Origin: Echinicola soli
GTDB taxonomy: Bacteria; Bacteroidota; Bacteroidia; Cytophagales; Cyclobacteriaceae
Assembly (NCBI RefSeq): GCF_006575665.1
Contig: NZ_CP041253.1
Coordinates: 4,067,001-4,131,000, forward strand
Direction of reading: 5' to 3'
Length of the DNA: 64,000 bases
In this document: positions 8,614-18,100 of the stretch, piece after piece
Numbering within the stretch: position 1 is the stretch's first letter
Layout of the letters: each line of letters begins with the position of its first letter
The notes under the pieces: generated by a model
The model's database searches: none
Seen by the model: the letters and a program-made list of their open reading frames with translations, nothing else
What the model was told of the DNA's origin: nothing
Position numbers and translations under genes: made by a program

Positions 8614-9636
8614 TTAAACTAAAAACACCAACGTCAGCACATACGCCATCAAGAATGCAAAGATCGGTGCCACTGCCCAGATCAGAAAGAATTTTCTTAC
8701 AGTGGGTTTTTTGAGCGTTGTTTTTGCGCCATCCTTACTGATGCTAAGCGCGATAAAGGCTGCACCATTCAGCTGTACCAATGAGGTGGGGATGCCCTGT
8801 ATGATGGATGCATACAGTAGCAGACTGGCCACGATCATCGCAATCACCGTCGCGTGAAAAGGTGTGGGCTCCACAATGCCTTTTCCTGTAGCTTTGGTTA
8901 CCTTATGTCCCATTAGTGAACTGCCGATCGCAAAGCATGGCGCCACGATCAATACCGACAAAATGATAATGGGCAGGAAATTTCCAATGGCCTCTTTCCC
9001 AATTTCATTGGCTGTCAGTGAGGCAATAGGTGCTGCGGCATTGGCCACATTATTGGCACCAATGGAAAAGGCTACGTAAAGTGAGGAAAAAATCAAGAGG
9101 CCTTTTAATACCGGATGCGTGGACAATTGTTTGTAATCGGAAGTGAACATTTTTTTCTGGACCAAAGGGAATACCCATTGGCTCAGCACCAGCATTAGCC
9201 CAAAAGCAACCATGGGTAAAATCAACCAAGTAGGCAAAATCACATAGAAAAATTTCCGACTGTCAAAAACGCCCAAAGCTGTCGCCGCACCCGCAATCGC
9301 CAACACCGTAGACTGGCTAGTGGACTGGGGAACGCCAAGTAAATTGGCGATCAAAAGTGAAAGACTAATGGACAGCAAAATCAATGAAGTAGCTTCAGGA
9401 GTAAAAAAAGCCGCATCCAGAAGCCCTTTTCCTAATGTTAAAGAGACTTCCTTACCCGCAACCAAGGCTCCAACCAATACCATAATTCCAAATAATCCAG
9501 GAATCAGGCTTCTGCGGATGACACTCGCCCCATAGGCTGCTGAAAAGGCGGGCGCGGTACCACTTCCTCCCATATTTACAGCCAAAAACATCGCCAACAA
9601 AAAAGGAATGGTAAGGGAATTAAATAACTCTGACAT
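8614..9636 (-). CDS. PiT-family inorganic phosphate (or sulfate) permease
   Basis: A 340-residue multi-spanning membrane protein. Both halves show the inverted PiT repeat signature: MGGSGTAPAFSAAYGASV near residue 22 and SIGANNVANAAAPIASL near 187. PiT permeases carry phosphate, or in CysP-type members sulfate, driven by H+ or Na+. Length is short but normal for the compact bacterial form. No phosphate or sulfur genes lie next to it, so the ion cannot be chosen from context; there is no adjacent PhoU-like gene. Confidence 0.9.
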   Translation of the reverse strand: MSELFNSLTIPFLLAMFLAVNMGGSGTAPAFSAAYGASVIRRSLIPGLFGIMVLVGALVAGKEVSLTLGKGLLDAAFFTPEATSLILLSISLSLLIANLLGVPQSTSQSTVLAIAGAATALGVFDSRKFFYVILPTWLILPMVAFGLMLVLSQWVFPLVQKKMFTSDYKQLSTHPVLKGLLIFSSLYVAFSIGANNVANAAAPIASLTANEIGKEAIGNFLPIIILSVLIVAPCFAIGSSLMGHKVTKATGKGIVEPTPFHATVIAMIVASLLLYASIIQGIPTSLVQLNGAAFIALSISKDGAKTTLKKPTVRKFFLIWAVAPIFAFLMAYVLTLVFLV

Positions 9637-9693
9637 AATACCGTCGTGAAACAGGTGTGAAAATTAGGTTAGCAAGTGGCAAAACTAACAAAT

Positions 9694-9734
9694 AAAAACA
9701 TATTCCCTATTAAACCAATAGGGAATATGTTTTT
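9694..9734. terminator. Strong bidirectional terminator-like hairpin
   Basis: A perfect 18-bp stem (AAAAACATATTCCCTATT and its complement) with a 5-base loop. A/T tracts on both sides give a U-run in either direction. It lies between the AHSA1-like gene and the PiT gene, both minus strand, so it probably ends transcripts coming from the AHSA1-like gene. Confidence 0.7.
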
Positions 9735-9828
9735 AAACTAATTTCTCTTCATCAGATAAGCACAGTTCAGTCAAGGACAAACGCCTTCACTATTTTGTAG
9801 GGAAATCGTTTTCAAGAAGGTTGCTATC

Positions 9829-9884
9829 AATCGAGTTAAAAACCCAAGGTTCCTGGTTCAACAGCACAGCTGTCGGAACAACAG
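9829..9884. repeat. Dispersed 55-bp intergenic repeat, copy A
   Basis: The stretch from GAGTTAAAAACCC through GTTCCTGG, CAGCACAGCTGTC and GGAACAACAG recurs with a few changes at 45436-45490. GTTCC and GGAAC within it can pair as a hairpin. It lies in the 315-bp gap between two minus-strand genes; apart from this and the hairpin at 9694 I see nothing else there. Confidence 0.6.
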
Positions 9885-9951
9885 TTAAATTAGTTCGTGA
9901 GGGAAAATCCGTATAATCTTGATAGCCTTGTAGAATTTTGGGACAATGAAC

Positions 9952-10350
9952 TTATTTGCCTTCACAATACTCCTTTAGCCGTTTTAAAAACATTGCCCAA
10001 TGGTAATTGCAGAACCGGTAAAAGTCTGTCAATTCCCGCCAATCATAGTGCTTTAATACTACATCGGTAATCCCATCCTTTTCAATGAGCTCAAAACTGA
10101 TCTTTGTACCGATCCACTCTTCATCCGAATCCACACATTCCCAAAACACCCTTTCATTGTCCTTGAGCTCCAAGACTTTCATTTTGGTAATGTACCCCTC
10201 ATCAAAATCAAATTCATTTATAGCTCCCACTTCTGGACGAACGGAAAGCTTTGGGGTCCAAACCTTGCCAAGTCCCTCTTGGGAAATAAGCGCCTGATAA
10301 ACCGTTTCTTTGGAGGCTTTGATGGGGTTCAGATGTTCTATACTGGTCAT
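9952..10350 (-). CDS. AHSA1/SRPBCC-domain protein
   Basis: A 132-residue soluble protein with the helix-grip fold of the AHSA1 (Aha1 C-terminal-like) SRPBCC family: the N-terminus has IKASKETVYQALISQEGLGKVWTP, the middle has the strand pair around FDFDEGYITKMKVLEL, and the C-terminal helix contains FYRFCNYHWAMFLKRLKEYC. Members bind hydrophobic ligands or act as stress-related partners; the specific ligand is unknown. No signal peptide, so cytoplasmic. It stands alone, with a strong hairpin about 220 bp downstream. Confidence 0.85.
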   Translation of the reverse strand: MTSIEHLNPIKASKETVYQALISQEGLGKVWTPKLSVRPEVGAINEFDFDEGYITKMKVLELKDNERVFWECVDSDEEWIGTKISFELIEKDGITDVVLKHYDWRELTDFYRFCNYHWAMFLKRLKEYCEGK

Positions 10351-10477
10351 TTTAAATTTGGATTAAGTTCACGTTCTATATTACGATACGAAAAATTACA
10401 TAAAAATGTCTCATTTTGAACAAATCCTAATCAATTTTACCAGCCATATGTTATTTCCTAAATTTTTAATTTAATTT

Positions 10478-10490
10478 ACCGTATAACGGT
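10478..10490. promoter_or_regulatory. Short palindrome upstream of the MG2/plug protein gene
   Basis: ACCGT-ATA-ACGGT is a 5+5 bp palindrome 58 bases before the ATG at 10549. It could be an operator, but no regulator gene is adjacent and a palindrome of this size can arise by chance. Confidence 0.25.
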
Positions 10491-10548
10491 CAATAAGCCA
10501 AACCTTGTTTTTATGATTTCCTGCATCTATTTCTAAGCCCTTTTCTTT

Positions 10549-13284
10549 ATGCTTCCAAGCCATGAGTTAAAACCATTTTTTGGTTTAATCCAGTTCCTTT
10601 GCTTACTTCTCTGCGCAGTATCCCCTCTTTGTGCCCAGCAGTCGAAGCTAGCTTCGGATGCAGCAATAGCAGAAAAAATCTACCTCCAGACAGACAGTGA
10701 GCTTTATATCAATGGACAGGTCATATGGCTAAAGCTATTTGTGGTCGAAGCCGCCACCAATAGGCCTACCAAACTAAGCGGTGTCCTCTATGCTGAGCTG
10801 ATCGACGCCAATGACAACATAATGGATGAAAAACTGCTGAAAATTGAAAATGGAGCAGGCAGTAGCTATTTTGAGCTCACTGACCAATACCTTCCCGGTA
10901 GGTACATGATCAGGGCTTATACCGCTTGGAACAAGAATTTTGGTCGTGCATTTATCACTAGAAAGTACATTGATATTTATCCTTCCAAAGAAAAGGACCA
11001 TTTGACTCCTATTCAAAACACTATTGTTTCTGAAGAAACTCAAGGCAATTATTTGCTTTCCGCAGAATTCCTTCCCCTGCAGATCGATAGCCTCCATTCC
11101 AAAAAACTGGATGTCTTTATTAACCTTGATGAAGACACGGATTCCCTCCGTATAAAAAGCCAAGATGGCCAGATTTACCCTTTTCAATATCCAGTTGCTG
11201 CTGCCCATCACCTCGCTACACTGGGAATGCGTACCGCTAATGGCAGGTTTTATTCCAAAACCATCGCCCTTCGCCCTACCCTGCCAGAAGTAGACTTCTA
11301 TCCAGAAAGCGGCCATTTGGTGCACGGTATTATGAGCAAGGTAGTTTTTAGGGCAACTGATATAAAAGGCAATGGGCTGAAAATAAAGGGTGCTATAGCA
11401 GATAGTGATGGTAATTTTATCTGTGATATCACCAATAACCACTTGGGATTGGGCACTTTTATGCTCAGACCGGACAGCAGCAAGACCTATCATGCCTCCA
11501 TCAATATCGCTTCAGATAGCGTCGAAACTTATACATTCAAACTCCCTAACGTAAAAAGCAGCGGCAATATCCTCAACGTAAGCACCTTTAAAAACCAAAT
11601 CAGGCTAGCGGCCTATTCTTTCCCCGCTACACAGGACAGTATATACATCCAAGTATCCAGTCGGGGAATCAATTATTATATGCTCAAAGGACCAACAAAC
11701 AATGGCCAGATGGCAGCGTTGATAGCGGCTGATCATTTGCCTACCGGGGTAATTTCATTTACCCTACTCGATGCGGAAAAACGTCCCCTTTCCCAACGCC
11801 TATTCTTCAATAAGGCAGGAGAAGATGACTTAAGTATTCAAGTAAAGACTGACTCCGCCGCTTATCATCCACGATCCAAAGTGGCCCTTTCGGTGCAAAT
11901 TTCGGATACCACAGGAAATCCAATACCAGCCCAAATAGCCATTTCCGTAGTCAATAAACGACTTAATGGGGCATTGCAGGAAAAAAGCGCCAATATCCAG
12001 TCCTCCTTTTTGCTAAGCAGCGACTTCGATGGCGGAATAAAGCAGCCGGGATATTATCTGGATCCGCAGCAGCCGGCACGTCTTCAAGAACTGGACATGC
12101 TTATGATGACCAAAAACAGTGCGTACCGTTACGGCATCATTGAGCATCAACTAACCATTCCTCCTGAACCTTCCCTAAAAGTAGCGGGGACTGTCAGCAG
12201 TACTTTTTCCAAAAAAAAGAAAAAGGAAGGCATTGACCTGACATTAATGACCTTTGGGGAAAAAACTTCCTTTCTGAAACAGCAAACGGATAGCCTTGGC
12301 CGATTTAATTTCAACCTACCTGACAATTATGGCCAGCACATCAACGTCTTGCTCCAGACTGCCAATGCAAATGGAAAAAAACGTAATTATACTGTCCAAC
12401 TTAATCGGAATGTAGCTCCTGCTATTAGCTTTGATCAAAAAGAAGCCATCACCACACTGGATAGTGTAAAGCATCTACTGGTCAAAAAACAGCAAGAAAA
12501 AAATACGGTGGATGAGGCATTCAGGCTTACAGGCGATTATATGGACCTGGAGGAAGTGACCGTAGAAGATTACCTGCTTACTCCCCAGCGGCAAAAAGTC
12601 ATGGACAGATTTGGCAAACCGGACGATGTCATCGACGGGGAAGAAATCGAAGCAAAAGAACAAAAATGGTCCTATGGTTTGTACAGCGTGTTATTGTTCA
12701 ATTATCCCGAAAAAGTCAGGATCGAGCGTGTAGGTGGAGGCGGTGGCTACTTATGGGCCAAGGTAAACAACAGCGAAATGACCCTGGTGGTAGTCGACGG
12801 CATTCCCGTCATGAATTTCAACTACGACCTCATTCCAAACATTCCCCCATCGGAAGTCAAAAGTGTAGAACTTATCGAATATGCCAATGACTTTTCACGG
12901 CTCTTCATGGAAGTATATCCACAAGCAAGTCCCCTGGAAGCACCTATGACAGGCAATGTAATCGCCATATACACCTACGCGGGCAAAGGTGTTTTCTCCG
13001 TGGACCAACCCGACGGAATACTCAAAACTTCCGTGCCCGTATTTTCACCAAAAAGGGATTTTGAAGCTCCTGATTATTCCCAGCTCACCCCACAGGAACG
13101 CCTTAAACCAGACTTAAGGACCCTTATCCACTGGGACCCCACCCTAAAAACCAATGTTGAAGGCAAAGCTCAAATTCATTTTTACAACGCCGACTCCCCG
13201 GGAGAAATGCTGATCATAATTGAAGCCATTACAGAAGATGGCAAAACGGGTTACCAGGAATTCACCTATCAGGTCAGGGAGTAG
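10549..13284 (+). CDS. Secreted protein with MG2-like N-terminus and TonB plug-like C-terminal domain
   Basis: A 911-residue protein with a signal peptide (about residues 1-30, ending LCAQQ). Residues ~40-150 resemble the macroglobulin MG2 region (KIYLQTDSELYINGQVIWLK, then YLPGRYMIRAYTAW). Further beta-rich domains follow to about 620. Residues ~660-840 resemble a TonB-receptor plug: LEEVTVEDY, a glycine-rich turn, VVVDGIPVMNF and PPSEVKSVELIEYA. No beta-barrel follows. Similar barrel-less plug proteins occur widely in Bacteroidetes; their role is unknown, though a cell-envelope location is likely. It is a single-gene unit with an AT-rich upstream region. Confidence 0.75.
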   Translation: MLPSHELKPFFGLIQFLCLLLCAVSPLCAQQSKLASDAAIAEKIYLQTDSELYINGQVIWLKLFVVEAATNRPTKLSGVLYAELIDANDNIMDEKLLKIENGAGSSYFELTDQYLPGRYMIRAYTAWNKNFGRAFITRKYIDIYPSKEKDHLTPIQNTIVSEETQGNYLLSAEFLPLQIDSLHSKKLDVFINLDEDTDSLRIKSQDGQIYPFQYPVAAAHHLATLGMRTANGRFYSKTIALRPTLPEVDFYPESGHLVHGIMSKVVFRATDIKGNGLKIKGAIADSDGNFICDITNNHLGLGTFMLRPDSSKTYHASINIASDSVETYTFKLPNVKSSGNILNVSTFKNQIRLAAYSFPATQDSIYIQVSSRGINYYMLKGPTNNGQMAALIAADHLPTGVISFTLLDAEKRPLSQRLFFNKAGEDDLSIQVKTDSAAYHPRSKVALSVQISDTTGNPIPAQIAISVVNKRLNGALQEKSANIQSSFLLSSDFDGGIKQPGYYLDPQQPARLQELDMLMMTKNSAYRYGIIEHQLTIPPEPSLKVAGTVSSTFSKKKKKEGIDLTLMTFGEKTSFLKQQTDSLGRFNFNLPDNYGQHINVLLQTANANGKKRNYTVQLNRNVAPAISFDQKEAITTLDSVKHLLVKKQQEKNTVDEAFRLTGDYMDLEEVTVEDYLLTPQRQKVMDRFGKPDDVIDGEEIEAKEQKWSYGLYSVLLFNYPEKVRIERVGGGGGYLWAKVNNSEMTLVVVDGIPVMNFNYDLIPNIPPSEVKSVELIEYANDFSRLFMEVYPQASPLEAPMTGNVIAIYTYAGKGVFSVDQPDGILKTSVPVFSPKRDFEAPDYSQLTPQERLKPDLRTLIHWDPTLKTNVEGKAQIHFYNADSPGEMLIIIEAITEDGKTGYQEFTYQVRE

Positions 13285-13446
13285 AAAACAGTCAATCCAG
13301 CATAAACAAAAATGGAATAATGATCAGGAGGTGAAATCACAATTGGGGATCCGCCATGTTAAAAGGAACAACACGGGGCAAGCGGAAAAGTCGGGGTCGT
13401 GAATCCCTTTATTTTAATATGATTTCTTTTTTGGTTTTTTTGCCAT

Positions 13447-13454
13447 AAAAATTA
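13447..13454. repeat. Left target-site duplication of the MITE-like element
   Basis: AAAAATTA flanks the left end; AAAAATTC (13852-13859) flanks the right end, 7 of 8 bases identical. Confidence 0.65.
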
Positions 13455-13851
13455 GGTTCTATATGATTTACTATGGGTAAACTGAGCGCTAGCGGGCTAT
13501 GGAGATCGAAGCATCACATGGACGGATGAACTTGGGTGCCGATGCTCCTGATGCAGTCGATAATGATATATGTTTTCCTTACCCATGGTCAGTACCTACG
13601 GCACTGTTAGGATGCTGTATCCAATTTCTGTTACCAAGCTAATGCTCCTAACGGAGCATCCCTTCTGACACTTCTGTCGGCTAAAATAGTGAGAAGGGAG
13701 TCCTGGCCAATGCCACTGGGCATTTAAGCTTGGTAAAATCAGGTTGCCTCCAGGGGGCTTTGTGCCGTAGGAACAAAACTATTCCCCTGATCTATCCGCA
13801 CAAGTGGGACAGTCCCATGGATAATTTACCCACAGTATTCCATATAGAACC
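13455..13851. mobile_element. 397-bp MITE-like element with terminal inverted repeats
   Basis: Both ends begin GGTTCTATATG when read inward. Over the outer 27 bases the two ends match at 23 positions, both ending in TGGGTAAA. An 8-bp near-identical duplication flanks it (AAAAATTA / AAAAATTC). There is no transposase inside. The interior contains a GCTCC-taac-GGAGC hairpin. Related but truncated sequence lies at 45278-45425 (opposite orientation) and 61827-62012. An 8-bp duplication would suit ISL3-type transposases among others, but the parent element is not in the window. Confidence 0.75.
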
Positions 13852-14003
13852 AAAAATTCTAAGCCCCAAATCTGTTTGTTTTCCATTCATTTGGACTCCG
13901 CTCACAAACCACTTCATGGCGACATTCTATTTGAATGAAAACCTCGCCCCGCCCCCCAGAAATATGGCTGACCCAATAATATATAAATAACTGAATACCA
14001 GCT

Positions 14004-14253
14004 GTATGCAAAAACAGTCTACCTGACACTCAACACCAAGCTGTTCTATTGTCTGATGGGCCACATCTACCGACGGTACCATATGCCCAGCAGTATATGG
14101 AAATACTTCACCGTGAAACCGCTGGCCAACTGCTGAATGCATTGGGCAACAGGAAAAAATGAACGGGTTCATCGAAGAGCTGTTCGAAATGGCACCCCTC
14201 CGTATGAAACTTGAGAAAGAGAAAACATCTCTTAATCAAATATTACGCTGTTA
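14004..14253 (+). pseudogene. Decayed coding remnant, family not recognised
   Basis: Reading on the plus strand gives a protein-like stretch (VCKNSLPDTQHQAVLLSDG ... AGQLLNALGNRKK) that stops at a TGA. After a change of frame it continues as NGFIEELFEMAPLRMKLEKE up to a TAA at 14251. The joint sits at a run of six A residues, which suggests a frameshift in an old gene. I cannot name the family; a transposase fragment is possible. Confidence 0.35.
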
Positions 14254-15172
14254 ACCTAACAGTTATGGGTTCCTAACAGGCCTGCACCAATGGTTATCTG
14301 CGCTTTTCATGCCATCGTCTCCGATGACTGTGTAAGCCTCGCTTCCTGTAAGAGGATAACCCTTTCAGGCTAACATGAATAAGTTGACTTCTACATGTTT
14401 ATAATAAAGCTAAAGGTCTTATATAAATTCTCGTTTCATGGACTTTCATTGCAAAATAAATACACTTTCCCTGCCAGTTTTCCGCTTACACTGTGAACGT
14501 AGATTCCCTTTTTATCTTACTAAGATATGATACACCAGACAACAACAAACATTTTTAAAAAAACCGTAAAACAAGTAATAAAAGTTAATTATTTACGATA
14601 AATACCAACTATTAAACCTTATAATTAATTTAATCAGAATTTAATTTCAATAACAATCTGTTTATTATATATTAGAAACAAACCAACATATTTCACACTC
14701 TCAGGTAATAACTAATGTTAAAAAAGTCATTTCATACATTAATGTGAAGCATCGTATCCTCCTATGGCTCTAAGAAGTCATAGCGAAAGTAGTATGGCAA
14801 TTCCACTTTCGAAACAGGAGACTACCACTTCGTTCCCGATAGCCATACCGGGCGGGCTTTCCCCATCTCAGCGACATGGTTTTAAAGGCAGAACCATGGT
14901 AACGCATTTGAAATATCACGTTTGACACGACACTATCCTCCTGTAAATGCTCAAATAACGGCTAAGGAAGAAGTGGTGGTTTTTGGGGAGATTTGGCTTT
15001 AATAAAGCTGGTATATCACTGCGCAGAGTATCTTTAATTGTGCATCAGGCTACCTCGAAATATGATAGAGTAACATAAAACATACAGTGGATGGCTTTAA
15101 TTATCAATAGCATTTGAATAGAGCTAATGATGAAATAATTATAAAAATCTCGTTGAGAAAAAATATGATAAT

Positions 15173-18100
15173 ATGATGAAAGTGCTACTCAAACCTCTTA
15201 TAGCAATTGTTTTTTTATTTTTAATTGGCCTGTCGGGATTAGTTCATGCACAGTCCGATCCCGAAACTTCTGAAATAGACATCATCCAAGAGCGCTTTTA
15301 TCAGGGTTTTATTTCTTCTCCAAGCGTTGAGTCTAACGACCAGAACGTAACAAATCTTATGGCCAGTCAGGAAGGGGACGGTTCCTGGTCTGACATTGAT
15401 TATCAGTCGAATGCACAATCAATCTGGCCACCGGGCGACCATCTTTACCGTCTTGAAATCTATGCCAGGTCGTATTCCAATCCTGCAAGTGATTATTACA
15501 ACTCAGCAGATCTTTTGTCAAGGATTGAAACTACCATCACGTACTGGCTAAACCTTGATCCCGAACCGAGCAGTACCAACTGGTTTTTTTATGCCATCAG
15601 TGTCCCTAAGGATATTGGGAATACGCTTATAGCACTCCGGGAGGCCCCCAATGGCATTTCTACTGCGATGGAGAATGATCTGCTCGACTGGATGACCAAA
15701 AGTAACAGACCATTTTCAGATTTTACTGAAAGCGGAGGGCCTAACCTTACCGATGTTGCCCAGCACTATATGATGCGGGCCTGTATCACCAATGATGAGC
15801 ACTTGCTTTCAGAAACCGTAGAAGCAGTTTCGGCATCGATCAAAATTGATCCTGAAAGCGGTATACAGCCCGATAATTCCTTTAAGGCACATGGGCCCCA
15901 ACTCTATACCTATGGTTATGGAACGGAGTTTATAAAAGGAATTGGAGTCATTGGGAATAGTGTAGTGGGCACTTCCTTTGCATTTCCTGTGGGAAAAATG
16001 GCTATTTTTTCTGATTTCATGCGTAAGGGCTTTATGAAACCGGTCCGCGGCCAATATGTGGATTTTAACAATTTCGGACGTGGGATCAGCCGCCCAAACA
16101 ATGCAAGAGCCCAGCCAAGTATTATTGCCCCCATTTCACAGATTGACCTGCCGGAACACAAAAGCGAATACGAGGATGCAATAGCCCGGATGAAGGGGGA
16201 AAAGGATGCTTCCTATAATATAGTTCCTGAACATTACCACTATTGGACCACGGATTATTCCCTTCATATCCGTCCGGAATATACCTTTGGCCTGCGTTCA
16301 GTATCCAGGCGCACGGCAAAGTCTGAGGCAGGTAACGGGGAAAATGAAAAAGGACATTTCCTGGCGGAAGGGGTGACCTACATCGGGGTGAGCGGTGATG
16401 AATACTACAATATCTATCCCACCTGGGACTGGAACAAGATCCCGGGAACGACCACCCCGGAAATCACCTCTTATCCCAAAAGGCCTCAATGGGGAGGCAA
16501 TTTGGGTACTTCCTCCTTTGTGGGCGGGGTTTCCGACGGAGTGTACGGCGTGAGTGCCTATGCCATGGACGACTATGGTACCCGGGCAAAAAAATCATGG
16601 TTCTTCTTTGATGATGAAATCGTGTGCCTGGGCTCCGGTATTGAGGCAACGGCCGCTGAAGCAATCAACACCACGGTCAACCAGAGCCACCTGACCACGG
16701 ACGTGAACGTGTCCACCACGGGAGGGACATCTGTCCTCTCTTCGGGAATGCGCAGCTACAACGGAGACCTGAAATGGGTGACGCAGGGAAATGTGGGGTA
16801 CCTGTTCCCTTCCGGGGGTAATATCAGCCTGTCGAACCAGACCCAGACCGGGACATGGAAAAGCATCAATACCAGTCAGTCTGATGCCGAAGTGAGCCAC
16901 GAGGTGTTCAAACTGTGGTTCAACCACGGCGTTGCCCCCCAGGACGCTTCCTATTCCTATGTAGTTTTACCGGGAAAAGGGACGCCGACAGCGATGCAGG
17001 GGTATGACCAAAGCCGTATCGATATATTGGTGAACAGCGACAGCGTCCAGGCGGTGCTGCACCGCACGCTGAACATCCTGCAGGTGGTGTTTTATAAAGC
17101 GGCCACCCTGAAGTACGGCGATGTGCTGCTGAAAGCTGACAGGGCGTGTACGGTGATGCTGACAGATCCCGGATCGGCAGAAGTGGCCGCATCCGTGGCA
17201 GATCCTGCCCAGACCCACAGCGAACTGAACCTGGTGTATAAGAACGGAGTTCTTGGGGAACCCCGTACACTGACCATGACCTTGCCTTCCGGCGATTATG
17301 CGGGGAGCACGGTTTCCGGGAAGATCAACAGTACGCTGCCTGTTTATGTACCGCCTGCTCCTCCGATCATGAGCCTTGTGGCCATAGCCGATTCCTATGT
17401 CCGCGACGGAAGTCACAGTTCCAAAAATTACGGGACAGAAACGGGTCTAGTGGTAAAGGACAATCCCAGCAGTTATCTTCGGGAATCCCTGTTGAAATTT
17501 GACCTTTCGGCGCTGCCTGCCCAGACCGACAGCGTTGTCCTGCGTCTTTATGTGAAGGAGACCAATGCCGATATTGAAAAAGGTGTCAAATGGAAGTTCT
17601 ATAAGGTACCCAATGATTGGAGCGAAACCTCTGTTTCCTACGATGATAAACCGGCGGCCACCGGGGATCCTATCGGTGAGGTACGGGGATCGTCTGCGGG
17701 GACCTATGTGAAACTTAATGTGTCCGGGGCGCTGCAGGACCACAGCACAGACCAACTGTCATTGCTTGTAGTAGCAGACCTTTCTTCATTTTCTTCCGGG
17801 GGTAATTCAAGCTGGACAGACGCTACATTTGCTTCCCGCGAGAGCACAGAGGAGGGGATCCGTCCACAGCTTTTGGTATATGGTGATGCCCCTGAGGAAG
17901 CGGTTACCGGTTCTGTTGTCGCAGAGGCCGATGCGTTTGTGGACAAGGATAATCCTGACAATAATTACGGGTCCAACGGCTATATGGCAGCCCAGCAGGA
18001 CCGCAGGGATATATTTCTGCGATTTGATATCAGTGACGTTGATCCCGATAAGGTCACATCGGCCAAAATGCGTGTCTTTTTTAAGAATGACGAGACCTCC

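Larger units (their letters stand above)
13285..15172. other. 1.9-kb gene-poor region before the giant lyase gene
   Basis: There is no convincing intact gene here. It holds a MITE-like element (13455-13851), a decayed reading frame (14004-14253) and a stretch around 14735-14900 that contains fragments resembling short intergenic repeats elsewhere in the window (an inverted GAAGTGG...TCTCCTG-type segment). The last 900 bp is AT-rich and must contain the promoter of the giant gene; I could not find a clear TAnnTTTG. Confidence 0.6.

Noticed and set aside
10774..11493. 239-codon frame antisense to the MG2/plug protein
   Set aside because: The plus-strand gene is convincing along its whole length; the antisense product has no recognisable features.
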